Source: Gonocerus acuteangulatus
Lineage: Eukaryota > Arthropoda > Insecta > Hemiptera > Coreidae
NCBI GenBank assembly: GCA_946811695.1
Contig: OX328126.1
Coordinates: forward strand, 89,600,785-89,664,784
DNA length: 64,000 nt
Direction: 5' to 3'
The notes below the pieces were generated by a model. The model had not been told where the DNA came from and searched no databases. It was given only the letters and a program-made list of their open reading frames with translations. A program made the position numbers and the translations under genes. Shown piece after piece: positions 53,490-64,000 of this stretch. How positions within the stretch are numbered: the first letter of the stretch is position 1; each line of letters begins with the position of its first letter.

Positions 53490-54170
53490 TAATAGACATT
53501 TTCAAAACACTACACTCATATAACAAGCACATCACAATGTACTTGCTGCCAGGGCATGAAGGTTCAGGAAGAAGCTCCCTAGAAGATTCCCATGAAAAAC
53601 TTGCTACAGGACAACCTGAGCTCGACCTATCAATCACACACCAAGACTTGACCAATACAATCAAACAAAATATTTTAAATTATTGGCAAGACAGCTGGAC
53701 TCGACTAACCGACAATAAGTTACGTACAATCAAAACTACTACTCAGGAGTGGACATCCAGCTACCGAGACAACAGACGAGAAGAAGTTGTACTTGCTCGA
53801 TTCCGAATTGGCCAGACAAGACTAACACACAAATATCTCATGACAGGACTTAACAAACCAACCTCTAATATAAGCAAGACTTGAAGATCTCACAAACTAA
53901 ATATTCCACATGACACGAAGGAATTGTTGAGAGACAGCAGCCAGTACATAAACACAATATTCTCCTATTTGCACAACAATAAACTATGCAATCTCATTTG
54001 AAGACATCTGCTGAATAACCAGTTGCTTTTAGGAATATTACAGACATTTCCATACCTCTGTTTATAAGTGAATCAAATTTCTAATCACAATACTGGTTCA
54101 TTAGACCTTACAGCTACCACCTGGAAGAGTGAAGTCGCCATAGTAGCGATCACTTATTAATAATAATTAT
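53490..54170 (+). pseudogene. RNase H-bearing LINE (I/jockey group) 3' part
   Basis: Frame to 53881 reads MYLLPGHEGSGRSSLEDSHE (RNase H end), NILNYWQDSWTRLTDNKLRT, EEVVLARFRIGQTRLTHKYL, then a stop; LNIPHDTKELLRDSSQYI and LHNNKLCNLI follow. It parallels 46101-46780. Downstream TTAATAATAATTATC (~54155) could be its 3' tail. RT core missing. The C..C....H finger is degraded. Confidence 0.75.
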
Positions 54171-54189
54171 CGGCAAGATGCAATAGTTT

Positions 54190-54495
54190 TAGGGTGCTTT
54201 TACATCAAATAGTTTTTGGGGGATATTTATGTCAGACAGAAAATGTAACGGGGAGGAGCTATGTACAATTTGTAAGAAGTTCGAGAAGGAAGATTTAAAA
54301 CACTTCCTCCTCAAGTGCCCTATGTACAATGATCCTCGAAACGCTTTTATCAACAAGTACTTAGACCTCTCGATGCAGGACGAGGAGAAAATCAAGACAA
54401 TACTAGCAATAGACACAATAGAAAAACTTAACAATATTTATTATTACATCACAAACTCATTAAAAATAAGAGCTTTTATTATAAATGAATGAGGT
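54190..54495 (+). pseudogene. LINE C-terminal zinc-knuckle fragment
   Basis: Open frame 54229-54489: NGEELCTICKKFEKEDLKHF, LLKCPMYNDPRNAFINKYL, then a charged tail. C..C....E...HF.L.C..Y...R is the zinc-finger-like C-terminus of many LINE RT proteins. No RT core upstream. The frame is intact over ~87 codons, but the start is arbitrary. Confidence 0.65.
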
Positions 54496-54957
54496 ATTGA
54501 TGGTAATAGCTAATTTTGAAATTAAGGCTACTTTATAAATGAACAAAACTTGATAAATAAATATTAGCATATTCCAGGAATTAGGTGCGATTCACCAATT
54601 AATAATAAAACTAAATAAATAAATTGAGGAGAAGGACAAATTTATTTTATATGCCTCTATGTATATAGATTATGTATTAGTGAATAAAAATAATAATTGA
54701 AAAAAATCAGCTTATAAATCTGTTAGTGTGGGATTAGAAGAATGCTAATTATTATTAATTGATAATTATTTTTTATGACTTTTACTAATGTTAAAGATAT
54801 ATATATTTTTTTTTTGTGTAATTTATATGACTTCAGGTCATCATCAGTCGTCATTATCATCAGTCGATATTAATAATGTATAATTTATATTTATGTATAA
54901 AGGCATGATAACCTCCACCATGTAATCTGAAACATTCATAAATACAAATTTTTCATC
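54496..54957. other. AT-rich spacer, no gene seen
   Basis: A short duplicated ATCATCAGTCG motif at 54840-54865; no recognised family. Confidence 0.5.
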
Positions 54958-55041
54958 ATAATACTTATTTGGTGTCTAATTTATTTAGGCTTTTCTATAC
55001 GCAGAAAGTAGGCGTAGCATGGCACGCCGGGTAACGGCTAG

Positions 55042-55129
<88 letters not shown>

Positions 55130-56083
55130 AGACTAAGATGTTGTAGGTAGTCGGTACCAGCTTTATTCAGTCCTCATATATTTTATTTTCAAGTTACACA
55201 GGATACGGCATGTCACACGCTAGGTTATTTAAATTTTGTTAAAGAAACGTTTCGGTTATAAGCCATTTTCAATCTGTATGATTGTGTATTATCTATATAT
55301 ATAAAAATCACGTGTCTGTCTGTTTTTCTGTTTGTTTGTTCCTTATACAAATCTACACCGTTTGACCGATTTTGACCAAACTTGGAATAATGGTAGGTCT
55401 TGATACGAGAAATCTCCTAGGCTAGGTCAAAAAAATCTACCATCTGTCTGTCTGTATGTTTGTCCCTTATACAAATCCACACCGTTCGTCCGATTTCGAC
55501 TAAAGTCGGTACACATGTAGATCTTAATCTGGGGAGTGTCGTAGGCTAAGTCAAAAACGTCTACCAGCTGTCTGTCTGTATGTTTGTCCCTTATACAAAT
55601 CCACACCCTTCGTCCGATTTTGGCTAAACTCGGTACACATGTAGATCTTAATCTGAGGAGTGTCGTAGGCTAAGTCAAAAACGTCTTATAGCTGTCTGTC
55701 TGTATGTTTGTCCCTTATACAAATCCACACCGCTCGTCCGATTTTGACTAAACTCGGTACACAGGTAGATCTTAATCTGGGGAGTGCCGTAGGCTAGGTC
55801 AAAAAAATCTACCAGCTGTCTGTCTGTATGTTTGTCCCTTATAAAAATCCACACCGTTAGACCAATTTTAACCAAACTTGGTATACATGTATGTCTTGAT
55901 CCGGGGGGGGGGTGTTGTAGGTTAGGTCAAAGTCGTCTAGGACTCACAGTTGGGAGGCCACGGGTTCATAACAGTTACAGATTCGTGTTATTAGATTTTA
56001 ATAATACTTATTTGGTGTCTAATTTATTTAGGCTTTTCTATACGCAGAAAGTAGGCGTAGCATGGCACGCCGGGTAACGGCTA

Positions 56084-56128
<45 letters not shown>

Positions 56129-56293
56129 GTAGACTAAGATGTTGTAGGTAGTCGGTAACAGCTTTATTCAGTCCTCATATATTTTATTTTCAAGTTACAC
56201 AGGATGCGGCACGTCACACGCTAGGTTATTTCAATTTTGTTAAAGAAATGTTTCGGCTATAAGCCATTTTCAATCTGTATGATTGTGTATTAT
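54958..56293 (+). repeat. ~1.04-kb tandem duplication of Helitron end, (TA)n and PLE fragment
   Basis: Block 1: ATAATACTTATTTGGTGTC...CGGCTAG (54958-55041), TA arrays (55048-55126), TAGACTAAGATGTTGTAGGT...AATCTGTATG (55131-55291). The same order repeats at 55999-56084, 56085-56125 and 56129-56293, with the Helitron 55292-56084 between. The unit is ~1,040 bp; block copies differ by a few substitutions and by TA length. Confidence 0.85.
55292..56084 (+). mobile_element. Non-autonomous Helitron with internal tandem repeats
   Basis: Starts TCTATATATATAAAAATCAC after A (TC at 55292-55293) and ends GGCGTAGCATGGCACGCC (hairpin), GGGTAACGG, CTAG (56081-56084) before T. Inside are four ~123-bp units (CTGTCTGTCTGTATGTTTGT, CCTTATACAAATCCACACCG). 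No Rep/helicase. A truncated 3' end of the same family is at 54958-55041. Confidence 0.85.
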
Positions 56294-56489
56294 TTATTAT
56301 ATTATAATATTCAGATATTGTTTTTATAAATCATGTGCTTCTTTAAGTTTATGTAATTTAGTTTGTTTTAGGAGACCAAATGTCGTTTTTGGATTGCATG
56401 GTTAATGTCATGCTTTGATTCAGCTCCTTTAATGGACGATTGAATGCTCAAGACTAAAAGGTAGTGAAATAACGCAACTTTTTTGAGAT
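56294..56489. other. Spacer, no gene seen
   Basis: Unrecognised AT-rich sequence. Confidence 0.4.
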
Positions 56490-56834
56490 TCCCATCAACC
56501 TAACCAAAAAAATGTTCGTGCAGTCCGTGGAACATTAAAAATGAAAAAAAAAACTTTATCTCGTGATAAGTTATTTGTTTGGATGCCTGCTGTGAATTTG
56601 GATTGACAAAATTTTTTCACAAGGTACGTGAGGTCTTATAGGAAATTTCATGCAGATTTTGAAAATGTCACCAGGATTACATTTTCCCTAAGGCGTGAAC
56701 GACAAATAACGCAAAAATCATCAAAAAATAGCTTTTAGAGAAAAAACACGGAAACGCCTCCTTGGTGGCATTCAACTACACTTTAGTTGGCGTACACATC
56801 CCTCAAGTATGGCGAATTCCTTCGGGACCACCCT
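56490..56834. mobile_element. Foldback element CAGGGTGGTCCC family, right half
   Basis: GTTCGTGCAGTCCGTGGAAC, TTATCTCGTGATAAGTTATT, CACTTTAGTTGGCGTACACA, CCCTCAAGTATGGCG and the end TTCGGGACCACCCTG before TA. Matches the right side of 33101-33885. The left arm is missing. Confidence 0.75.
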
Positions 56835-56838
56835 GTAC

Positions 56839-56985
56839 ATATATATATAACATTTGGACCACATTTATTGTTGTTATCTATGAATTTTGAAACATAACAT
56901 TTTTTAGTCTGCACTTCCGGATTACGCTATCTGTTCGGCGTCATCGGCGGGCTTCCTCCGTATGGGGAGTGATAGAAAACACGCT
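56839..56985 (+). mobile_element. HINE-B 3' end, diverged
   Basis: Short TA run, then TTTGGACCACATTTATTG, GCACTTCCGGATTACGC, CGGGCTTCCTCCGTATGGGG and ACACGCTCAAAG. Order as in other HINE-B 3' ends, but the final hairpin is eroded. Confidence 0.6.
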
Positions 56986-57270
56986 CAAAGGATTGAAATC
57001 CAAAGGCTCAAGTATAGAAGTTGTGACCCATCTCCTACATAAACATGGAGAGCCAATTAAGAAGTTTTATCCTTTGAGATGGTAGGACTTAGCAGACTAC
57101 GCCATATAGGGACTTGGGACTTGTTACCGGAGGGACTTGGCAGACACCGCCCACCCAGATCGCACCTTTCAATCTAACAGCTGCTTATGAATGATCTAAG
57201 CAGTCCATTCAACATTCCAGTTTATAGCATCAGCTGTCTAGGCGAATCCTTAATTGTATTTATTTTATAG
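56986..57270. other. Spacer, no gene seen
   Basis: Contains a direct repeat GGGACTTG..GGGACTTGG (~57110-57140). Nothing else recognised. Confidence 0.4.
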
Positions 57271-57271
57271 A

Positions 57272-58275
<1,004 letters not shown>

Positions 58276-58623
58276 TTTTTTTCTCATTTTAACTGACTTT
58301 TTAATTGTTTTTTTTTTTTTTTAAATTGAATTTAACAGTAAAATGAGTATTTTAGTAAAAGAACATAAGAAAATGAGAAACGTATAAGTGGTAGTGTTTT
58401 CCTAGAGCAAACGTTGAGAAGGCGGGTTTCCCTGTTGTGGCGCCTAAAATCTTCTTTCTCTTTAATATTTTATTTTATATTTATTACGAAAGATTTATCC
58501 CTACCAATAGGTAAACAATTTTTATGTTATTTTTTGTTTGTTTGTTCGTTGACGTATTTAAACGATTGGGGTTACTTGTTAATATCGCAATATGAAAATT
58601 CTCTTTTGAAGACACTTCAGCTG
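58276..58623. other. AT-rich spacer, no gene seen
   Basis: Poly-T 58310-58322; no recognised family. This is the left flank of the jockey LINE. Confidence 0.5.
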
Positions 58624-58635
58624 TTTAGGCCATAT

Positions 58636-58637
<2 letters not shown>

Positions 58638-58668
<31 letters not shown>

Positions 58669-59863
58669 CGAATTTACAACAATGTATAAGGTACATTTCT
58701 AGTAAATTATTGCAAGATTATATGACATGGATGTACATGAGGTGGGAAGCTGCACAGTTGTAGTACCCACAAGACAGAATTTATTTTTTCACAGATCTAC
58801 ACTTTCTAGAGTTGATCTCTTGGCCACTTGCGTTTCAGTCGGCGAATGGGGTTGTAAGGAATGTGCTGGGAGGATAGAGAGTTTATTAAGGAGTTAGGAT
58901 GGCCGTGTAGGTTCGAATGGAATTTGCGGTAGAGGGATTTGGCTAAAGGTAGGATAAAAGGGATATTAAGGTCATTATGGAGGGTCAAATTGGAGACATA
59001 AAACGGAGCATCCGTTATTTTCCGGAGAATTTTAGACTGCATGGATTGGATTTTGTTGGAGTTGGAAGGCTTTGTTGAACCCCAGAGTTGAATTCCGTAA
59101 GTACATATTGGTCTGAGAATGGTCATGTAAATGAGACGTTTGTTTGTTAGTGTGAGATTAGATCGTTTGTCAAGTAAGTGTAGTAATAGTCTGTACCGTC
59201 GGCTGAGTTCTTGTCGCTTCTGGGTAATATGTGGCTTCCATGTTAGTCGTTTGTCAAGTATTAGTCCTAGATAGCGAATTTGGGATTTTTGCGGAATTAG
59301 AGAACTATGGAGGAACACTGGAGGGCAGGATGATCGCCTGAGGGTAAAGGTTGAGTGGCAGGATTTCTGAGGGTTAACATTCTCCATTTACTGAGCCAGG
59401 GTTCGATCAGTCCAAGGTGTTCCTGGAGAGACTTGGAAGTCAGAATTGGGTCAGGACTGCAGGAGAACAGAGCTGTATCATCGGCGAACATATGGAGGGA
59501 TGTACCGGGGTGAGTTGGGATATCAGCCGTATATGTGAGGTATAGGACAGGACTCAGGATTCCGCCTTGAGGTACACCTGCAAGTTGGGGGGAAATGGGT
59601 GAGGATGAAGTACCATAGGAAACTTGGAAGAATCTGTCGGAGAGATAGGATTTTATTACGAGGTAGTAGGTTGATGGGAGAATTTGTTTGAGTTTGAACA
59701 GCAAGCCCCGGTGCCACACCCGATCAAAAGCCTGGGCTACGTCGAGAAAGGCACCAGAGCTATACTGTCCATTCTCAAAGGCTGTGGAGATCAGATCCAC
59801 AATTCTGTGGCATTGATGAATGGTGGAATGGAGTTGACGAAAACCAAATTGGGAAGACGGGAT
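58638..59863 (-). mobile_element. Jockey LINE, 5'-truncated, 14-bp target duplication
   Basis: Flanked by TTTAGGCCATATAT on both sides (58624-58637, 59864-59877). Poly(A) is the T-run at 58638-58655 on plus. The element runs on minus from the RT palm (QFGFR) to the C-terminus and a ~170-base 3' UTR. 1,226 bp; typical 5' truncation of target-primed reverse transcription. The clear duplication suggests fairly recent insertion. Confidence 0.92.
58806..59856 (-). pseudogene. Jockey reverse transcriptase, C-terminal two thirds, one frameshift
   Basis: Minus-strand order: SQFGFRQLHSTIHQCHRIVD, FLDVAQAFDRVWH (first catalytic Asp), AGVPQGGILSPVLYLTYTAD, HMFADDTALFS (FADD catalytic box), EPWLSKWRM, then a frame change near 59387 to VNPQKSCHSTFTLRR, IRYLGLILDKRLTWKPHI, RPICTYGIQLWGS and the end RRLKRKWPRDQL. 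These are the jockey-group RT landmarks in order. One frameshift is the only visible lesion in this part; fingers and endonuclease are absent through truncation. Confidence 0.92.
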
Positions 59864-59877
59864 TTTAGGCCATATAT

Positions 59878-60204
59878 AAATGATTAATTTGAAATCATCT
59901 TATGATTACAAAGAACATAAATATAAATTATTAGCTGTACGAAATAATTATAAGAATTCGCTATTCAGAAAGGAAGTCATAAATGTATTCCGTTAACTAT
60001 TAACATAATCTAAACTTTCTACTTTTTAAGTATTCCTAATATAAGTCTAAGGAGTAATTTTCACATATAATTCTTTAATCTCTTCGATTTGTAATTTGTA
60101 ATGGAGGAAAATTTTAAAATTCACTCCTACATACATTTGTTTCATGAATGCAATTTCAATTAATTCTTTATGTGACCAGTTTAGTCATATATACGTCCAT
60201 GGGC
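59878..60204. other. AT-rich spacer, no gene seen
   Basis: Right flank of the LINE insertion; no recognised family. ATACGTCCATGGGC at 60190 recalls the MITE-E terminus but is isolated. Confidence 0.45.
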
Positions 60205-60551
60205 TGTGCAAGGTTTCGGGATATTATTACCTCGACAGGACCATCACCAGGTATAGCGTAAACTCTACAAGGGACAAAATCACAGTTTATTTCAAGTAAT
60301 TAAACGTCTCCCGTCATTGTTGAAATGATCCGCAAATAAAAATAATATTATGAAATAGATACAGTACGGTAACAGCTGACCTGTAATCGTCCTAGCAACG
60401 CATGCTGCCTAGGCGTGCATGCTTTCTTTAAAACCAACTAAAAATTCAAACCCCTCTAATAATACTTGAAAACTTGAATATCAAAAAACCTTCCTCAGCG
60501 AGTGTTCACATCCTAAGGGGAGTGAGTGGTATTTGGCATCTATATAGTAGA
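60205..60551 (-). mobile_element. Helitron 5' part, head-to-tail with next
   Basis: On the minus strand it begins TCTACTATATAGATGCC at 60551, like the Helitron at 1983, and has the same body (ACCACTCACT..., TGCGTTGCTAGGACGATTAC). The base before its TC is the G of a CTAG that ends another Helitron (60552-60777). The 3' end was not found. Confidence 0.65.
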
Positions 60552-60777
60552 CTAGCTGTTACCCGGTGTGCCATGCTACGCCAGTGTGGATTTGTAAAGA
60601 AACAAACATACAGACAGACAGCTGATATACAATTTTGACGTACCCTATGGCACTCCCCCGTATCAAGATCTACCTGTGTATCAAGTTACTTAAAAATCGG
60701 TCAAATGGAGTGAGTTTGTATGGAGTGTTTTGAACAAACAGTTAAACAAACAGACACTTGATTTTTATATATATATA
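60552..60777 (-). mobile_element. Short Helitron joined directly to 60205-60551
   Basis: On the minus strand it runs from ATATATATATAAAAATCAAG (about 60777) through CAGACAGACAGCTG-type sequence to GGCGTAGCATGGCACACCGG, GTAACAG, CTAG (60552-60555). It belongs to the 55292-56084 family, with only one internal unit. Confidence 0.7.
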
Positions 60778-60954
60778 TTTTGCTATCGTTATCCAGTGTA
60801 ATCAATTCGTCTAATGCCTTCATGTAGTTGTGGTATTGCACTAAAATCTGTAATAGACAAAGTGTCATTACACCATGGATGTTTTGAAGGAATTCCCGCC
60901 AATTATTTGCATTATTAGGCTTCCATGTACACTTTTAAATGTAATTATATATGG

Positions 60955-61619
60955 GTAGCTGGTAACAGCTTATTAAGTCCTCAATAACAATAATAATGTA
61001 TTTTATATATTTATCTTACATTTTTGTTGTGGAATAGTTATATGTTGTAGATACTAAGTTGAAAACTAAGATGTTCTAGGGAGCTGGTAACACCTTATTA
61101 AGTCTCCAATAATAATAATGTATTTTATATATTTATATTACATTTTTGTTGTGGAATAGTTATATGTTGTAGATACTAAGTTGAAAACTAAGATGTTCTA
61201 GGTAGCTGGTAACAGCTTATTAAGTCTCCAATAATAATAACAATGTATTTTATGTATTTATATTACATTTTTGTAGTGGAATAGTTATATGTTGTAGATA
61301 CTAAGTTGAAAACTAAGATGTTCTAGGTAGCTGGTAACAGCTTAATAAGTCTCCAATAATAATAATAATGTATTTTATATATTTATATTACATTTTTGTA
61401 GTGGAATAGTTATATGTTGTAGATACTAAGTTGAAAACTAAGATGTTCTAGGTAGTTGGTAACAGCTTATTAAGTCTTCAATAGTTTTGTATTTTATATT
61501 ACATTTTTGTTGTGGAAACAAAAATGTAATATAAACAACAAAAATATAATATAAACTATTGAAGACTTAATAAGCTCTTACCAACTACCTAGAACATCTT
61601 ACTTTTCAACTTAGTATCT

Positions 61620-61625
<6 letters not shown>
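60955..61625. repeat. ~124-bp tandem repeat plus one inverted unit, PLE-related
   Basis: Five units with TAGCTGGTAACAGCTTATTA, AGTCTCCAATAATAATAA, TACATTTTTGTTGTGGAATA, GTTGAAAACTAAGATGTTCT at ~124-bp spacing. From ~61515 one inverted unit follows (AGAACATCTTACTTTTCAAC), giving a palindrome that runs into a TA array. The unit resembles 'actaagatgttgtaggtagtcggtaacagctt' in 55131-55170. Confidence 0.85.

Positions 61626-61675
<50 letters not shown>
61625..61675. repeat. (TA)n microsatellite
   Basis: About 25 TA units separating the inverted repeat from the gag fragment; it cuts the gag frame. Confidence 0.95.
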
Positions 61676-61677
<2 letters not shown>

Positions 61678-61887
61678 AGATGAAAGAACTCGAGACGTCG
61701 AAAAAACTGCATCGGCTTGCAAAAACCACAACGTTGGGTTGGTTTTATAAAAAGCGGGAAGGCGCGCTGCGGGTCCATTGAATGCCGAGATCTCGTAAGG
61801 TTGGCCAGCCTGTACAGCGGGAACCGGTGGGAGGTTATGTTGCTCATTATTCATCTCCTGGGAAATGTTCTGATTTTCTCTATCCAT
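61676..61887 (-). pseudogene. gag N-terminus, truncated
   Basis: Starts MDRENQNISQEMNNEQ at 61887, immediately after the primer-binding site, and continues PAARLPAFYKTNPTLWFLQA, DAVFSTSRVLSSK, then runs into Tyr-Ile from the TA array. 'LP.F....P.LWF.Q.DA.F...R' is the start of the Gypsy capsid region. About 70 codons remain. Confidence 0.7.
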
Positions 61888-62388
61888 CACGTCGGGGTCT
61901 CCACTTGTTGGATTATGTAAACTTGTGCATGATTATTTACATCAGAAGGTCCCAACAAGAATATTATTGCATGTTCAGAAATTAAATTAACTAATAACAC
62001 AATAAACAAAAGAAACTGGAAATAAACATGTAGAACGTCAACAGTATATAATTAAATGTAAAATAAAAATAACATATTTACATAAATTGCCTTGAGCGGA
62101 AATGAAAATAGAGATATTAAATAGTCCAAAAATTGAGTAGATTACTTGTAGTTTTATGAGCTGGTTATGGGTTCCTGGAGGCTGCTGTGTTTGCTGAGGG
62201 TAGCTACCGCGAACAGTCCAGAACAGTTTAAATTGTCTGTTTTTATAGATGCACTCACAAGAGAAGAAGAAACAAGACTGAGGTTATAGTACTCTGTGTG
62301 AAATAGTTTAATTAGAACAGCTGGTTGCTAGATACTGCTCACTTAGGCAAGCCCCTAGCAACCATGCTTTCTGTCAGTCTCTTGCTGC

Positions 62389-62392
<4 letters not shown>
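61676..62392 (-). mobile_element. Gypsy-type LTR retrotransposon: LTR, primer site and gag start
   Basis: On the minus strand a probable 487-bp LTR runs TGTAGCAGCAAG (62392) to ATCCAACA (61906). It is followed after AG by a primer-binding site beginning TGGAGACCCCGACG, the form used by many arthropod Gypsy elements, and then a gag frame. The rest of the element is lost at the TA array. The left LTR edge touches a second TA/TG array (62394-62460). There is no second LTR, so the LTR limits are inferred from TG..CA and the primer site. Confidence 0.65.

Positions 62393-62393
<1 letters not shown>

Positions 62394-62460
<67 letters not shown>
62394..62460. repeat. (TA)n plus (TG)n microsatellite
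   Basis: TA units to 62447, then seven TG units. Confidence 0.95.
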
Positions 62461-62461
<1 letters not shown>

Positions 62462-62494
62462 TACTGGCAAAGTATAAAATCAGAAGGTATAAAA

Positions 62495-63733
62495 TTAGGA
62501 GCTGCATAACTTAGCACTTTCCTCAGAATTTGGGTATTGTGGACTGCTTTCCAGAACAATTTGCTTAAAATATCCTACATAAATAAAATGAGAACATGAA
62601 TAGTTCTCTTTTAAATTTGTAATGAGTAACTGATCAATTATTACGGAGTTGTGTTGACACATGGTACCTATTGTACTACGTAATAAATACAAAAAACCTC
62701 ATATTATCGTATTTTGATCTAAGGCAGAAACAGGATACAGTCACTCTAGTGGTAGAAAGCGCTCCTTGCGGCGGCTTTGTGAACCTACGGCTGGCGGGCT
62801 TTTCTATTGAAATATATTACAAAGTAAACCCCCGCTTTCCGATTGACCGATTCAGCTCATTTTTACAACACTTCTTTCTAATGAGTTACCCACGACGTAT
62901 ACCGCGTTTCGTTACAATACAGCAGAAATTACGACCGGTATGAGTATATTAGGAATTTGGGTCCGGAGTAAACCCCCCACCCCTTCTAATGAACCGATTT
63001 AGTTTATTTTTACAACACATATTTACCTGTAGATTACCACTACGAATACCGAGTTTCGTCGAAATATACCAAAAATCACGGCCGGTAGTGGCGAATTGGT
63101 ATTGTGGGTCCGGAGTAAACCCCCCCCTCCTAATGAACCGATTCAGTTTATTCTCACAACAAATATTTACCTGTTGATTACCACTACGAATACCGAGTTT
63201 CGTCGAAATATACCAAAAATCACGGCTGATAGTGGCAAATTGGTATTGTGGGTCCGGAGTAACCCCCCCCCCCCTTCTAATGAACCGATTTAGTTCATTT
63301 TTATATCTCAATTTTCTCTCTATATTACCACTACGAATACCAAGTTTCGTTGAAATATAACAAATATTACGGCTGACATAGTCAAATTAGTGTTTTGGGT
63401 TCCGGGTAAACCCCCCCTTCCGGTGGACTGACTTTGGTGGTTAACGAACTCGTTCAATCGTTTGCTAATTGAATGCTATATACCAAGTTTCGTGACGAAA
63501 AAACAACAACTCTGGCCGCTATCGTGTTAACAGACACACATATATATATGCATATATTGATAATATATTCATCATCATTCATTATATTTATGATTTATAG
63601 ATATATATAAATTTTAACGGGGGTCATTTTCGGTGTCTACTAGGTAGGATCGATAAAGATTTGAAGAAATTTTTCAAAAATTCCGTCATGAGTCCAACCT
63701 CAATAGCTACTTTCCTTCGGAGGAAAGTGCTAA
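62495..63733 (+). mobile_element. HINE-C, nearly full length
   Basis: Lacks the first ~12 bases (starts AGGAGCTGCATAACTTAGCA), has subterminal GCACTTTCCTCAG, five internal units of ~145 bp (AATGAACCGATTTAGTTTAT etc.) with runs of C, a short TA region (63538-63610), AATTTTAACGGGGGTCATTT, the hairpin CTTTCCTTCGGAGGAAAG and GTGCTAA at 63733. Confidence 0.8.
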
Positions 63734-64000
63734 TAAAACAAAAATAAAATATTTGAAAGCTTATTAAAGTCCCTAAAAATGCGGTTTATATTCCATGTTT
63801 GAATTAATCGGTGCTAAAATGGAGAAATTTATTTTAAAATAATGTCAGTTTTCTGTTGTGGTTTCAAAGTTATTGCTTTGCTTTGATATTTCATTCAACA
63901 TTTTTACACGTGCTTACATTTTTCATGAAAGATCTATATTTTAGACAATGATTGATTTTCCATATGACAATTTGTCATTCTTCCATTGACCCAATATCAA
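63734..64000. other. AT-rich spacer to window end, no gene seen
   Basis: No recognised family or frame. Confidence 0.5.

Noticed and set aside
55675..55875. Frame with repeated KGQTYRQT motif
   Set aside because: Translation of the ~123-bp Helitron repeats on the minus strand.
63096..63311. Repeated-motif frames (NEPIQFI..., RRGGGVTPD...)
   Set aside because: Translations of the internal tandem units of HINE-C on both strands.

Overview
This window looks like repeat-dense, non-coding nuclear DNA of an animal, most likely an arthropod. The reasons are jockey-group LINE fragments, a Penelope-like element (PLE) with a GIY-YIG domain, Helitrons, a DINE-1-like Helentron derivative, tRNA- and 5S-derived SINEs with poly(A) tails, hAT, mariner-like and Tigger elements, AT-rich spacers and about thirty (TA)n arrays. 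I found no intact host gene, tRNA, rRNA or bacterial-type operon. Species is not resolvable from what I can see. Almost every long open frame is a (TA)n artefact (Tyr-Ile runs), a tandem-repeat artefact or a decayed transposon protein.

Layout. 1-678: right part of a mariner-like element with long inverted ends. 812-2066: two Helitrons joined head-to-tail. 2067-4197: an HINE end, a PLE with a GIY-YIG domain and hammerhead-like RNA motif, a compact Helitron and two PLE-derived palindromes separated by TA arrays. 5300-7660: palindrome, SINE-B copies, a 5S-SINE. 9007-16122: PLE palindrome, CATGGGCG MITEs, an hAT foldback (10791-11738), HINE, LINE tail and a 41-bp satellite (14430-15236). 16670-27917: SINEs of four families, an HINE-C, MITEs, LINE debris and the best 5S-SINE. 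28875-29786: Tigger. 30293-33060: mariner-like element carrying a nested HINE, two MITEs and a tandem duplication. 33101-36801: foldback, LINE/PLE debris, SINEs. 36809-40428: mariner-like element carrying a 733-bp near-perfect palindrome, a Helitron and a 55-bp satellite. 40936-42669: foldback with ~795-bp arms. 44088-48000: foldback, MITE, LINE, HINE-C. 48536-53405: 4.87-kb hAT-type element with 8-bp target duplication, itself carrying an HINE that carries a MITE. 53490-54492: LINE tails. 54958-56293: tandemly duplicated Helitron/PLE block. 56490-59863: foldback, HINE, and a jockey LINE with a 14-bp target duplication. 60200-62392: second head-to-tail Helitron junction, PLE-related tandem repeat and a Gypsy-type LTR plus gag start. 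62495-63733: HINE-C.

How it fits together. The region grew by successive nested insertion. Several insertions can be ordered because target duplications remain readable: MITE in HINE in hAT, HINE in mariner-like element, and SINE-C twice at one site. TA arrays are not random: many sit inside HINE elements at a fixed place, or bracket palindromic PLE-derived units. The most interesting signals are covarying hammerhead-like folds in PLE termini, a common tail on a tRNA-derived and a 5S-derived SINE, head-to-tail Helitron junctions, and several very long palindromes that would make long double-stranded RNA if transcribed. All assignments come from reading the sequence; no database search was run.
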